Shown: positions 1 to 8,168, numbered from the stretch's first letter. The stretch: DNA of 64,000 nt from Haloglomus salinum (GCF_024298825.1 NZ_CP101153.1:2790001-2854000), one strand, 5' to 3'. The notes: generated by a model not told the origin, from the letters alone. Numbers and translations: made by a program.

Positions 1-1644
1 CACCGGCGGCGTTGCGTACAGTTCGACCCGCACGTCCAGCACGGTCGGGTGGTCCGAGGCGACGGCCTCGGCCATCGCGTCGGGCAGTTCGTCGGGGTCC
101 TCGATGACCTGTCCGTCGCAGCCGAAGCCCTCGGCGACCGCGGCGTAGTTCGTCCCCGGGTCGAGGTCGGTGGAGTTGTCGACGTTGCTGGTCGCCATCT
201 GGCTCATCTTCGAGGAGCCGAACGCCTGGTTGTTGACGACGACGAGCGTGATGGGGAGGTCCTCGCGGACGGCGGTCTCCAGTTCGGCGATGTGGTAGCC
301 GATGGCGCCGTCGCCGGAGGCGGCGACGACCGGCACGTCCGGCCGCGCGGCCTGCACGCCGAGTGCCTGCGGCAGACAGTAGTTGATGCCGTCGCTGCCG
401 CGGGCCTGGATGTAGCCGACGCCGGGTTCGCGGACGCGGTAGAACGCGCCCGTGAAGAAGCCCGTGAACGAGGTGGCCGAGACGAGGACGCCCTCGGGCG
501 GGAGCGCGTTCTCGATCTCGTGGAAGACCCGCTGGGGCTTGATGGGCACGTCGTCGCTCGTCAGCGCGTCCATGTGGCCCTCGTACCACGCCTCGCGCTC
601 GCGGGCGATGCGCTCGATGCGCTCGGCGCGGGCCTCGGTCGTGCTCACGCGCTCGGCGAGCGCGCTGGCGCCCGCGCGCACGTCGGCCTGGATGGGGATG
701 TCCACCGCCTGGGTCTTGCCCAGCCACTCGGGGTCGAGGTCGACGTGGACGATGGTCGCGTCCTCGGGGTAGAGCGTCCAGTCGACGGTCGAGAGTTCGC
801 CCATCCGCGCGCCGAGGACGAGGATGGTGTCGGCCTCCTCGACGGCGTCGTTGGCGACCTGGCAGAACCCCCAGCGCCCCGCGACGCCGGCGGCGTAGTC
901 GCTCGTCTCGTCGACGATACCCTTGCCGTTCATCGAGGTGACGACGGGCGCCTCGAGGGTGCGCGCGAGGTCGTCGACCGCGTCGAACGCCTTCGACCGG
1001 AGCGACCCCTCGCCCGAGACGATGACCGGCCGCTCGCTATCGTCGAGTGCGTCGGCGGCCGCCGCGAGCGCGTCGGCGTCGGGCGCCGGGCGGCCCGTCG
1101 GGAACGCGCGGTCGAACGCCGGCATCGATGGGGCCTCCCCGTCCTCGAACTCGTGGGCGATGAGGTCGCCCGTGAGGTTCAGGTGGGTCGGCGCGGGGAC
1201 GCCCGCGAGCGCCTCGCGGATGGCGGCGGCGGCGTCCTCGACGGCCCGCTCGGGCGTCGCCGGGTCGTAGCTCGATTTCACGTACGGGTCGAGGATGGCC
1301 CCGTTGTCGCCGTCCTGGATGACCTCGTTGCCGCGGGTGTCACGCGGGTTGTCGCCGGTGATGGCCAGCACCGGCGAGCTGGCGCCGTCGGCCTCGACGA
1401 GCCCGATGCCGAGTTGCGAGGCGCCGGGGCCGCCGACGCCGTCGGCGACGCCGAGGCCGCCGCTGGCGCGGGCATACCCGTCGGCCATGATGGCCGCGCT
1501 CGCCTCGCTCCGTGCGAGGATGTGGCGCACGTCGCTCTCGTCGAGGGCGGCGTAGTACGGGTCCATCTGCTCGCAGGGCAGTCCGAACACGGTGTCGACG
1601 CCGGCGTCCTCGATGGCGCCGACGATGGTGTCGGTCAGGCGCAT
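1..1644 (-). CDS. Thiamine-diphosphate-dependent enzyme, acetolactate synthase-like (3' end cut by window)
   Basis: 548 codons run without a stop to the window edge, so probably only a few C-terminal residues are missing. The order fits the three-domain TPP enzyme family (acetolactate synthase, benzoylformate decarboxylase and relatives). The N-terminal part has FGLPCEQM and a SEASAAIMADGYAR stretch, where Glu is the cofactor-activating residue. A central FAD/nucleotide-type domain has VTSMNGKGIVDE. The C-terminal part has GDGAIGYH followed about 20 residues later by VVVNN, the GDG-NN motif that binds thiamine diphosphate and magnesium. The ATG at 1644 is preceded by a GGAGGCG stretch. No regulatory small subunit (IlvN) lies beside it, so a decarboxylase or ligase other than biosynthetic acetolactate synthase is equally possible. 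Substrate unknown. Confidence 0.87.
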   Translation of the reverse strand, partial: MRLTDTIVGAIEDAGVDTVFGLPCEQMDPYYAALDESDVRHILARSEASAAIMADGYARASGGLGVADGVGGPGASQLGIGLVEADGASSPVLAITGDNPRDTRGNEVIQDGDNGAILDPYVKSSYDPATPERAVEDAAAAIREALAGVPAPTHLNLTGDLIAHEFEDGEAPSMPAFDRAFPTGRPAPDADALAAAADALDDSERPVIVSGEGSLRSKAFDAVDDLARTLEAPVVTSMNGKGIVDETSDYAAGVAGRWGFCQVANDAVEEADTILVLGARMGELSTVDWTLYPEDATIVHVDLDPEWLGKTQAVDIPIQADVRAGASALAERVSTTEARAERIERIAREREAWYEGHMDALTSDDVPIKPQRVFHEIENALPPEGVLVSATSFTGFFTGAFYRVREPGVGYIQARGSDGINYCLPQALGVQAARPDVPVVAASGDGAIGYHIAELETAVREDLPITLVVVNNQAFGSSKMSQMATSNVDNSTDLDPGTNYAAVAEGFGCDGQVIEDPDELPDAMAEAVASDHPTVLDVRVELYATPPV

Positions 1645-1765
1645 GGGGTCGCCTCCACGGGGTGTCGTGCCATGGCCGTCCATCCGGTGACGGTGTGATA
1701 AACGTCCCGCCGGTCATCCGGGGCGGGGAGCGGGCGACCGTCGGCTGTTCGGCGTGTCCGTCAGC

Positions 1766-2194
1766 TCACAGCCGGAGCGTCCCGGTCACGAACGCGATGA
1801 TCGGGACGGCCACGACCGCGTGGAACACGGCGAGGACGGCCTGTCCGAGGGGGGTCACGCCCAGGGTCGGCGCGAACATGACGACCGGGACCAGCATCAG
1901 CGTGAAGACGGCCACCGCGAGCGCGGTGAAGGTCCGCGCCGGGCGGTCGGTCACCCGGTCGAGCACCGCGTAGGCGATGGCCGCGCCCGCGCCGGCGACG
2001 ACGGTGCTCGCCAGCAGCGGGATGACCGCGAACGGGTCGTTCGTGCCGCCGGCACCGACCGCGAGGCCGCCGAGGTCGACGGCGACGCGCAGCACGAGGA
2101 CGGAGACGGCGGCGGCCAGGATACCGAGCGTGGTCTGGCGGGTCAGGTCGGTGGCGTCCGTCGGGGCCGAGAATCGGGTTGTTGTCGTTGCCAT
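1766..2194 (-). CDS. Small four-helix membrane protein (DUF6069-like)
   Basis: 142 residues with four hydrophobic segments (about residues 18-38, 50-70, 80-101 and 112-135) separated by short loops. It resembles the DUF6069 family of small membrane proteins, which has no known function. The ATG at 2194 is preferred over the in-frame TTG at 2200, because a TATA-like element lies 20-30 bases upstream of the ATG, which fits a leaderless transcript. It is divergent from an HxlR-type regulator and shares a symmetric promoter region with it, so it is the likely target of that regulator. Confidence 0.75.
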   Translation of the reverse strand: MATTTTRFSAPTDATDLTRQTTLGILAAAVSVLVLRVAVDLGGLAVGAGGTNDPFAVIPLLASTVVAGAGAAIAYAVLDRVTDRPARTFTALAVAVFTLMLVPVVMFAPTLGVTPLGQAVLAVFHAVVAVPIIAFVTGTLRL

Positions 2195-2213
2195 GGCCAA
2201 CCCTACGATTTCC

Positions 2214-2285
2214 GTAGTATTAAGCAGGGAAATCCACGAATCCGTAGTCGCTACGGACTCCTGGAGCGGCTCAGCTTAATACTAC
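2214..2285. promoter_or_regulatory. Symmetric divergent promoter with central palindrome
   Basis: GTAGTATTAAG at 2214-2224 is the exact reverse complement of CTTAATACTAC at 2275-2285. Each copy contains a TTAATA core about 25 bases upstream of one of the divergent ATGs (2194 on minus, 2305 on plus), so both genes are probably leaderless. Midway sits a perfect 7-bp inverted repeat, TCCGTAG-TCG-CTACGGA (2241-2257). A related half-site (CCGTAG) lies at 2212-2217. This layout suits an operator for the adjacent HxlR-type protein, controlling itself and the membrane protein. Confidence 0.7.
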
Positions 2286-2304
2286 AGCGGGCGTAGTGCG
2301 TCGC

Positions 2305-2685
2305 ATGGAACCGACCTCGAGCGACGGCAGCGCCAACGAGTCCGCCGAGTGTCCACCCGACGGCCGGGATGGGCCGGATCGTGCTGTCGCGGCGTTGCTG
2401 GCGCTGCTGGGCAAACGGCACACGCTGGCGATCCTCTACCGGTTCGCCAGCGATTCGACCCCGTGGCGGTTCGGGGAGCTGGAGACCGACCTCGGTATCT
2501 CGCCGACGACCCTCTCCGAGCGGCTGACAGAACTCACCGCCGCGGGCTTTCTGGACCGCCACTCGTACGACGAGCGGCCGCCGCGCGTCGAGTACACCGC
2601 AACCCCGCGGCTGGAGGGACTGAAACCGGCGTTCACGGAGCTGTACCGCTGGTCGGGTGAGTACGGGCCCGTGTCTGTTGATTGA
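2305..2685 (+). CDS. HxlR-type winged-helix transcriptional regulator
   Basis: 126 residues. An acidic N-terminal tail (1-30) is followed by a winged helix with the HxlR signature: LLGKRHTLAILYRF, then WRFGELETDLGISPTTLSERL (recognition helix), then the wing with PPRVEYTATP. HxlR proteins usually act as dimers and often respond to reactive or small organic compounds. The ATG at 2305 is chosen over the GTG at 2296 because the TATA-like TTAATA (2276-2281) lies 26 bases upstream. It is divergent from a small membrane protein and probably controls the shared palindromic promoter. Confidence 0.88.
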   Translation: MEPTSSDGSANESAECPPDGRDGPDRAVAALLALLGKRHTLAILYRFASDSTPWRFGELETDLGISPTTLSERLTELTAAGFLDRHSYDERPPRVEYTATPRLEGLKPAFTELYRWSGEYGPVSVD

Positions 2686-2926
2686 TGTGTGAAACCGCGG
2701 TCGGGCTACCGGCCGCGGTGGAGGCGTGGCAGGTGAACGCCCCCAATATAATATAAATATGGGGGGATTATTCTGTTTTTGTCGAGATATACGAAGCAGA
2801 TATTGATTCTATTTCTATATTGTGGGTATGGTCGAGATATCTCTCTCGTGGTCCCGAGAACGGCTGGGTATCGTCCTGGCAAACCGGGCCACGGTTATCG
2901 GTGGGGGGTGTCAACCTGTCGCTCGC

Positions 2927-3097
2927 ATGTCCAAACGACTCGACTGTGTTATCGACGGCTGCCAGGCGACCGTCGAGGCCGAGACCGAGGAGGAACTGCT
3001 GGAGCATGTACAGGCCCACGCCGCCGAGGAGCATCCGGACCTCGAACTGGACGAAGAGACCGTGGCAGTGGTGAAGGAGAACATCCAGACGGTCTGA
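2927..3097 (+). CDS. DUF1059 family small protein
   Basis: 56 residues starting MSKRLDCVIDGCQATVEA. The Cys-x5-Cys arrangement near the N-terminus and the following EELLEHVQAHAAEEH helix are typical of DUF1059, short archaeal and bacterial proteins of unknown function with a C2H2-like look (here Cys, Cys, His, His). A longer in-frame start at 2822 exists, but the extra residues do not match the family. The stretch upstream (2690-2926) is AT-rich and non-coding, with AATATAATATAAATAT at 2745-2760 flanked by C-runs and G-runs. Confidence 0.8.
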   Translation: MSKRLDCVIDGCQATVEAETEEELLEHVQAHAAEEHPDLELDEETVAVVKENIQTV

Positions 3098-3102
3098 GTC
3101 GG

Positions 3103-3240
3103 CTACCCGTAGACGGACTCGAGGAACCCGCCGAGCGCCTCGTTGAACCGGTCGGGGGCCTCGAGGTTCGAGCAGTGGCCCGCGTCCGGGATGCATTCCA
3201 TCCGGGCGTCGCCGATGCCCTCGGCCCTCGGTTCGGCGAG
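3103..3240 (-). pseudogene. C-terminal remnant of an alpha/beta hydrolase
   Basis: Read on the minus strand, the stretch ends MECIPDAGHCSNLEAP, then FNEALGGFLESVYG and a stop. This is the classic C-terminus of alpha/beta hydrolases: the catalytic His in DAGH, then an E-x-P and a final amphipathic helix. Nothing upstream supplies the nucleophile or acid, and the sequence becomes unrelated near 3240. Only about 45 residues are left, so this is a gene end and not a functional enzyme. Another decayed gene end abuts it on the opposite strand. Confidence 0.6.
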
Positions 3241-3243
3241 GAG

Positions 3244-3432
3244 ACGGTCATCTCGCGGCTGGTGCCGCCGGAGTCCTACCAGTTCACCAGCCACAGCGCG
3301 CCCCACCTCGCCGCGCGTGTCCGCGACGGTGACGCACCGACCGGCTTCCAGACGCCCGCCGGCGCGTTCGGGCCGGACATCGCGCTCGAGGTCGACGGCG
3401 TGGAACGGACCGACGAGTGGCCCGCCGGGCTC
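3244..3432 (+). pseudogene. C-terminal remnant of a saccharopine dehydrogenase-like protein
   Basis: In frame from 3244 the translation reads RLVPPESYQFTSHSA, then GFQTPAGAFGPDIALEVDG and VERTDEW. This resembles the C-terminus of saccharopine dehydrogenase-like (enoyl-reductase-type) proteins, where a GxxTPxxAxG motif is followed by a short strand and a G-V-x-R end. No N-terminal NAD(P)-binding domain is present and the frame runs on into the neighbouring permease, so the original stop is gone. The family call rests on memory of the motif and is tentative. Confidence 0.45.
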
Positions 3433-4780
3433 AATCGGTCGGCTCGAGGCCGTCCGGCGAGTAGGCCTCTCGTTCCAGGAAGAGGACCTCGAGCACGAAC
3501 AGCACGAGGAAGATGGCGACGATGGAGACGAGGATGCCGGGGTCGGTCCGATAGAGGTGGTGGACGACCATCGGGATGGCGACGAGGGTGCCGGCCAGCC
3601 CGAGCCCGGGGACCACCCGCGATGCGCCGGTCTCGTCGGCGAGCGTGAGACTCGTGTAGTTGGTCACCGCGAACGAGACGAGGAAGGCGACGGAGCCGAA
3701 CTCGGTGATCTGCTTGAGGCTCCCGAGGACCGCGAAGACCGCCGTCAGCCCGCCCATCGTCAGGACCGCGTACACCGGGATGCCCTCGCGGTCCCGGAAC
3801 GAGAACAGCCGGGGGAGTGCCCCTTCGCTGGCGACCAGGTGGACCAGCCGAGACGTCCCGAACAGGGTCGCGTTGATGCCCGAGGAGGTGCTCTTCATCG
3901 CCGACAGCACCACGAGCACGAATCCAGCGCCCCCCAGCAGTGGGATGTTCGAGACCGCCGCGGCCAGTGCCGTCTCCTCGTGGGCGATGAGCTGCTCGGG
4001 GGTGAGATGCAGCGTCGCCATGAACGACACCGAGACGTAGATGAGGATGGCGATTGCGATGGCGATGTACATCCCGAGCGGGAGTGTGCGGTCGACGTTC
4101 TCGATGTCCTCGTAGTCGTAGACCAGCAGCTGGAACCCCTCGAAGGAGACGAAGATGACGGCGAACCCGGTGATCGGACTGATGGTTCCCTTGTCGAAGA
4201 ACTCGACCGCGGTCGGGTCGCCCTCGAAGAAGACGATGCCCAGCGCGGCCAGCGAGAGCAGGACGACGATCTTGACGTAGACCGCGATGTCCTCGAACAC
4301 GCCCGTCTCGCGGACACCCCGGAGGTTCAGGCCCACGAAGGCCGCGACGATGCCGACCGAGATGACCGGGCGGAGGACCCCCGGGAGCGTGACGCCGACG
4401 AGGGCCCGCGCCGCGGTCAGCGTGTACGCGCCGAACGCGAACGCGTACATGGCCATGACCCCGACATAGCCGACGATGAGTATCCAGCCGACGTACGCCG
4501 CGACGGTGACGTTGTCGACGGCGTGCTCGACGAAGGAGAACGCGCCGCCGTGTTCGCCGAAGTGGAGCGTGAGCGTCAGGTAGGAATGGGCGGTGAGCAG
4601 CGTGATGGCACCGGCGATGAGATAGGAGAGCGGGACGGCGTTGCCCGACTGTCGCATCGCCACGCCGAGCACCGCGTAGATGCCGCCCGAGACCATCCCA
4701 CCGACGCCCATCGCGACCACCTCCAGGAGCCCAAGCTTGTCCGGGCGTTCTCGGGACAGTAGTGAACTGAGTCGACCCAT
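3431..4780 (-). CDS. APC-family amino acid permease
   Basis: 449 residues with about 12 hydrophobic segments. The first helix carries the family's unwound glycine motif, VGGMVSGGIYAVLG (residues 26-39). Helix 6 has a SFEGFQLLVYDYEDIEN stretch in the expected position. These are landmarks of the APC superfamily, which moves amino acids or amines across the membrane, usually coupled to cations. Substrate cannot be told. The following protein on the same strand ends 43 bases upstream of the ATG and is SpoIIAA-like, so the two may be co-transcribed. Confidence 0.88.
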   Translation of the reverse strand: MGRLSSLLSRERPDKLGLLEVVAMGVGGMVSGGIYAVLGVAMRQSGNAVPLSYLIAGAITLLTAHSYLTLTLHFGEHGGAFSFVEHAVDNVTVAAYVGWILIVGYVGVMAMYAFAFGAYTLTAARALVGVTLPGVLRPVISVGIVAAFVGLNLRGVRETGVFEDIAVYVKIVVLLSLAALGIVFFEGDPTAVEFFDKGTISPITGFAVIFVSFEGFQLLVYDYEDIENVDRTLPLGMYIAIAIAILIYVSVSFMATLHLTPEQLIAHEETALAAAVSNIPLLGGAGFVLVVLSAMKSTSSGINATLFGTSRLVHLVASEGALPRLFSFRDREGIPVYAVLTMGGLTAVFAVLGSLKQITEFGSVAFLVSFAVTNYTSLTLADETGASRVVPGLGLAGTLVAIPMVVHHLYRTDPGILVSIVAIFLVLFVLEVLFLEREAYSPDGLEPTD

Positions 4781-4822
4781 GATTCGGTGTCCAGTGTTCT
4801 GGCTGGTGGTGGTCGTGTCGCG

Positions 4823-5185
4823 CTACTCCTCGCCCCGGGCCCACGCCCACGCGTCGTCGAGGTCCGCCTCGTCGAAGTAGCGGCAGTCGACGGCCGTGAC
4901 GTGGTCGCCGAACTCCGTGACCCACTCCAGCAGGGTGCTGTCGCCGACGACAGCGTAGCGGTCGAGGTTGTCGCGGTGCTGGAGCCAGAAGCCGAGGTCC
5001 TCGTCGAGCGCGTCGAGGTCCGGGTGGGGGACGCTCGGCATGTGGACGAGGAGGTTCGCGGAGCCGTGTTCGGCGATGACTCTCTCGATTTCGGTGAGTA
5101 CCTCGGAGAGCTGGTCCTCGGTCAGTCGCTCTTCGATGCGAAAACCGAGGGTGTCGCCGCCCGAGTTCGAGAGCTTCATGTACAT
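4823..5185 (-). CDS. SpoIIAA-like (STAS-fold) protein
   Basis: 120 residues starting at 5185 (a second ATG at 5179 gives MKLSNSGG). The pattern LGFRIEERLTEDQ, then LLVHMPSVPHPDLDAL, then RYAVVGDSTLLEW and ADLDDAWAWA matches the short SpoIIAA-like family: an alternating beta-alpha fold of the CRAL-TRIO/STAS type that ends with a YF...EADLDEAWAWL helix. Function in archaea is not known. It is on the same strand as the downstream permease. Confidence 0.75.
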   Translation of the reverse strand: MYMKLSNSGGDTLGFRIEERLTEDQLSEVLTEIERVIAEHGSANLLVHMPSVPHPDLDALDEDLGFWLQHRDNLDRYAVVGDSTLLEWVTEFGDHVTAVDCRYFDEADLDDAWAWARGEE

Positions 5186-5663
5186 ACCGGGGACTACCGC
5201 GGTAGCGTCCGAAAGTGCCCGTGGACGTTACCAGGGTCTGGGAACTGGCTGGGTCGTCGGCCGGCTCTCTCGGTCTCTGAAGTGTGTCGCCCGGAACACT
5301 AACGTCCGGTCTCATCCCGTGGCGGCGTGCCGCGTCGACCGGGAAACCCTCGTGCCGGGCGGGGGGCGCTCTGCGCCCCCAATTGCCGAGGCGGTGTGAA
5401 CCGCCGAGGCGGGTCACGCTAGCGCGCGACCTGGTGCCGAGCCCGGAGTTGGTGGGGCTCGGCTGTACCGTTGCCGTCCCTTTCTGGCGGACGGCGGTTC
5501 CTGTCGCGTGCCCGGGTTCTCCGCGCGTCATCGCGACCCTGCTGGGGTCTCGGGCGGGGACTGAGGCACGCACCGGACGTAGCCGACGACGCGGTATCCG
5601 TGTTTCGGGGCGCGCGTGGGCGCCTCCGGAAGCGTCAGGTGGCGCCGGCGCCTATCGTCGGGC
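5186..5663. other. 478-base intergenic region with structured DNA
   Basis: It lies between a minus-strand gene and a plus-strand gene. Open frames across it have no recognisable motifs and no haloarchaeal codon pattern. The notable content is a run of three hairpins at 5362-5463, listed separately. I looked for the SRP RNA apical loop and the RNase P GAGGAAAGUCC core and found neither. Confidence 0.6.
5362..5463. other. Three consecutive hairpins, possible structured RNA
   Basis: Hairpin 1 is GGGGGCGC-TCT-GCGCCCCC (5362-5380, perfect 8-bp stem). Hairpin 2 is GGCGG-TGTGAA-CCGCC (5390-5405), overlapping two direct copies of GCCGAGGCGG (5385-5394, 5403-5412). Hairpin 3 is GCCGAGCCC, a 10-base loop, then GGGCTCGGC (5436-5463, perfect 9-bp stem). 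The run could be a non-coding RNA, part of a leader, or a transcription-ending structure. The strand cannot be told. Confidence 0.35.
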
Positions 5664-6131
5664 ATGAGCGACTCGGGGCCCTCGGTCGACGTGACGGAGA
5701 CGCCGGTGGTGCTGTTCGACGGCGTCTGCAACTTCTGCTCGTCGTCGGTCCGGTTCATCCACCGGCACGACGACGGGCGGCTCCGGTTCGCGCCGCTCCA
5801 GTCCGAGGTGGCGGCCGACCTGCTCGCCGAACACGGGCTGGACTCCGACTACTTCGACTCGCTGGTCTACATCGGGCCCGAGGGCGTCCACACGAAGTCC
5901 GACGGCGCGGTTCACATCGCGCGGTACATGGAGTTCCCCTACGGACTGGGGTGGCATCTCCGATACGTGCCGCGGCTCCTCCGGGACGCCGGCTACGACG
6001 GCATCGCGCGCATCCGCTATCGCGTCTGGGGGAAGAAGGAGGAGTGCATGGTCCCCGACGCCGAACTGCGCGACCGGTTCCTCGCGACCAGCGACGACGA
6101 GGCGGGCGCCGAGGTAGCCGCGGACGACTGA
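5664..6131 (+). CDS. DCC family thiol-disulfide oxidoreductase-like protein (DUF393)
   Basis: 155 residues. The family motif DxxCxxC appears as FDGVCNFC at residues 18-25 (Cys22, Cys25), followed by VRFIHRHDDGRLRFAPLQS. The middle has the SDGAVHIARY helix and the C-terminus has YRVWGKKEECMVPDAELRDRF, both usual for this family. The predicted fold is thioredoxin-like with the two cysteines as a redox pair. Physiological partner unknown. It converges on the geranylgeranyl reductase gene, with three bases between stops. Confidence 0.85.
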   Translation: MSDSGPSVDVTETPVVLFDGVCNFCSSSVRFIHRHDDGRLRFAPLQSEVAADLLAEHGLDSDYFDSLVYIGPEGVHTKSDGAVHIARYMEFPYGLGWHLRYVPRLLRDAGYDGIARIRYRVWGKKEECMVPDAELRDRFLATSDDEAGAEVAADD

Positions 6132-6134
6132 CCC

Positions 6135-7493
6135 TCAGACCGAGTAGTCGCCCTCGCGGACCTGGCAGTAGCCCCCATCGCGGACCTGGAACTTGCCCCA
6201 CTGGTACTGCGCGAACAGCTTGAGCGCCCCCGGCCCGGCGCGGATGGCATCGAGCCAGTCCGTCCGGCCGCCCTCGTCCGGTTGCATCGCGCTCGCGAGG
6301 CCGAAGACGCGGTCCCAGTCCGACGGGCCGTAGTCCCGGACCATGTCCGCCAGCACGACGTTGCGCCGGACCTCCTCGCCGATGGCGCGCTTCCACTCGT
6401 AGTTGTACGCGCGGAGCGCCCCCAGTCCGGCGAGGCGACCGGCTTCTTTCCCCGAGCGGATGGCGACGTGGTCGCCGCCCTCGTGGAACGCGCTCGTGGC
6501 ACCCATCGCCCCACCCACGACAGCCACGTTGGCCGCCGTCGGCGACTCGATGGGCCGGGTCGAGGAGATGGGGTACGTCTCGGTCCCCTTCGCCTTCCCG
6601 CGGTCCTCCAGCAGCGGGAAGTCCTCGGCATCGTACGAGGGGTAGGCGTGCTCCAGCAGGCGGCTGATGTACTCCTTGCCCGCGGGGACGCGCTCGTCCT
6701 CGGGCCGGAGGAGGGCGTAGTCCTCGCGGTTCTCGACGGTGTCGAGGTCGAGGCCGATGGGCATCGTCAGCCCGACGCGGGCGACCTGTCCGTCGTTGGG
6801 GAACACCCACGGGTAGGCGGTGTGGCCGGGCATGTGGCCCCACCAGAACTTCAGACGGTCCGTCTCCAGCAGCTCCTCGGGGAACTCCCGGTACTCCTGG
6901 TAGGCGATGTGGTTGGCCGTCGTCGAGGCGAGGCCGTCGTACTGGCCGTCGGGCAGGAGCGGTTCGAGGACCTGCCCGGTGATGGTGCGCTGGGGGCCGT
7001 CGGCGAGAATCAGGTACTCGGCCTCGATCTCGGTGCCGTCCTTCAGCGTCAGCTGGTGGGTCGGGCTGCCCCTGAGGTCGCTCTCGACCTCGCGGACCCC
7101 CGTGCCGACGCGGTACTCGGCGCCGGCGTCCTCGGCGCGCTTGCGGAGCCAGTCGTCCATCCGGGCGCGCTGGAAGGTGAACCCGAAGTTGGGGTAGGAG
7201 CTGTCGATGCCCGTTTCGTCCATCTCGACCGAGGCGTTCGGCCCGATGAAGTCTGCGCCCGATAGCTCGCGGAGCTTGACGTGCTCCGGGATGGGCACGT
7301 CGAGGTCCATGATGTCGACCCAGTAGTCGAGGATGCCGGCGGCGTCCGTCGAGTCCGGACCCAGCCCCTCACGGTCCGCGCGCGGCACGCCCTTCTCGAT
7401 GACGAGGGCGTCGGCGCCCTCGGCGGCCGCGGCCCGTCCAGCGGAACTGCCGGCCGGCCCACCGCCGACGACGGCCACGTCGACTCGTTGCAT
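6135..7493 (-). CDS. Geranylgeranyl reductase family FAD-dependent oxidoreductase
   Basis: 452 residues. The N-terminus VDVAVVGGGPAGSSAGR is a dinucleotide-binding fold for FAD. PWVFPNDGQVARVGLT and YPISSTRPIESPTAANVAVVGGAMGATSAFHEGG-type blocks in the middle match the family's substrate-binding and second FAD motifs. Relatives reduce the double bonds of archaeal ether lipids (digeranylgeranylglycerophospholipid reductase) or of isoprenoid quinone chains. Haloarchaea carry several paralogs, so the exact substrate is unclear. The ATG at 7493 faces a long non-coding region. Confidence 0.85.
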   Translation of the reverse strand: MQRVDVAVVGGGPAGSSAGRAAAAEGADALVIEKGVPRADREGLGPDSTDAAGILDYWVDIMDLDVPIPEHVKLRELSGADFIGPNASVEMDETGIDSSYPNFGFTFQRARMDDWLRKRAEDAGAEYRVGTGVREVESDLRGSPTHQLTLKDGTEIEAEYLILADGPQRTITGQVLEPLLPDGQYDGLASTTANHIAYQEYREFPEELLETDRLKFWWGHMPGHTAYPWVFPNDGQVARVGLTMPIGLDLDTVENREDYALLRPEDERVPAGKEYISRLLEHAYPSYDAEDFPLLEDRGKAKGTETYPISSTRPIESPTAANVAVVGGAMGATSAFHEGGDHVAIRSGKEAGRLAGLGALRAYNYEWKRAIGEEVRRNVVLADMVRDYGPSDWDRVFGLASAMQPDEGGRTDWLDAIRAGPGALKLFAQYQWGKFQVRDGGYCQVREGDYSV

Positions 7494-7544
7494 GTCACGG
7501 TTCCCGGTTCGATGCGGCTTAAATGGCGTGACACGAGGTGGGCG

Positions 7545-7630
7545 ACGACGGAACTGCTCCCGAAGCCCTCTCCCGCTCGCACGGTGTGTGCGACCACGAC
7601 GGAACTGCTCCCGAAGCCCTCTCCCGCTCG
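7545..7630. repeat. 35-bp direct repeat, two copies
   Basis: The sequence starting ACGACGGAACTGCTCCCGAA and ending CCCTCTCCCGCTCG occurs identically at 7545-7579 and 7596-7630, with 16 bases between. Its right half, GAAGCCCTCTCCCGCTCG, resembles the end motif of the dispersed element (GAAAGCCCCCGCCCGCTCGACC at 63531-63552). Confidence 0.9.
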
Positions 7631-7645
7631 ACCATCCGGGACCCG

Positions 7646-7749
7646 CTCGGTCGCTTCGCTCCCTCGCGTCGCCTTCGGCGACGGCTGCGCTCTTCGGCCT
7701 CCGCTACGCTCCGGCCTGCGGTGCTTGCCGGGTCCGGGATGGGTCGAGC
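7646..7749 (+). repeat. Dispersed element, left block (copy A)
   Basis: CTCGGTCGCTTCGCTCC (7646-7662) and CTGCGGTGCTTGCCGGGTCC followed by GGGATGGGTCGAGC (7716-7749) closely match the block at 34525-34583. A perfect TTC-loop hairpin and a purine/pyrimidine-biased stretch lie between the two parts. An inverted relative sits at 8169-8210. Confidence 0.65.
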
Positions 7750-8168
7750 GGGTTCGCCTTCCGATAGACTTCGTCTATCGGCCTTCGCCTCGCTGCGCTC
7801 GGCTCAGCTTCGGAAGTCCGCCAGGCCCGCACGTGGGTCAGGCGGTAGCCGTGAGCCTCGTACCTCCCCAGCCGCCTGCAGTGCTCGCTGGCGCTGCGCG
7901 CTTCGGCCCTCGCGCGCTTAGAGACGGCCGGCACCCGCCGTTGGTGCTCGCGGCATGAAGCCGCTCGCGGGGGCGGGCGCCGGCCACCAGCGCGCGCCGG
8001 TTCGACTGACGGGGAGGTGCGACCCGCCACAATCCACGGGCCGGGAGCGCGTGGCCGAGCGCGGACGCGCGAGGCCCGCGTGACCTGGGGAAGGGCAGGG
8101 CCATCGCTTCGTGCCGCTATCTACGTTCCTGGTGGACTCGAAGGGCGAGCGCGCTCAGGGAAGCACGG

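Noticed and set aside
49-1698. Long plus-strand open frame of 549 codons at the left edge
   Set aside because: It is the antisense of the TPP enzyme, whose motifs are clear on the minus strand. GC-rich archaeal DNA leaves long open frames opposite real genes.
3276-5573. Minus-strand open frame of 765 codons spanning the permease
   Set aside because: Arg/Pro/His-rich translation without motifs, in a different frame from the permease, which has all the APC marks.
5186-5663. SRP (7S) RNA or RNase P RNA
   Set aside because: The hairpins invited the idea, but the SRP apical GGAAG/AGCAGC loops and the RNase P GAGGAAAGUCC core are absent.
7545-7630. CRISPR array
   Set aside because: Only two repeats with a 16-base spacer, no further units, and no cas genes in the window.
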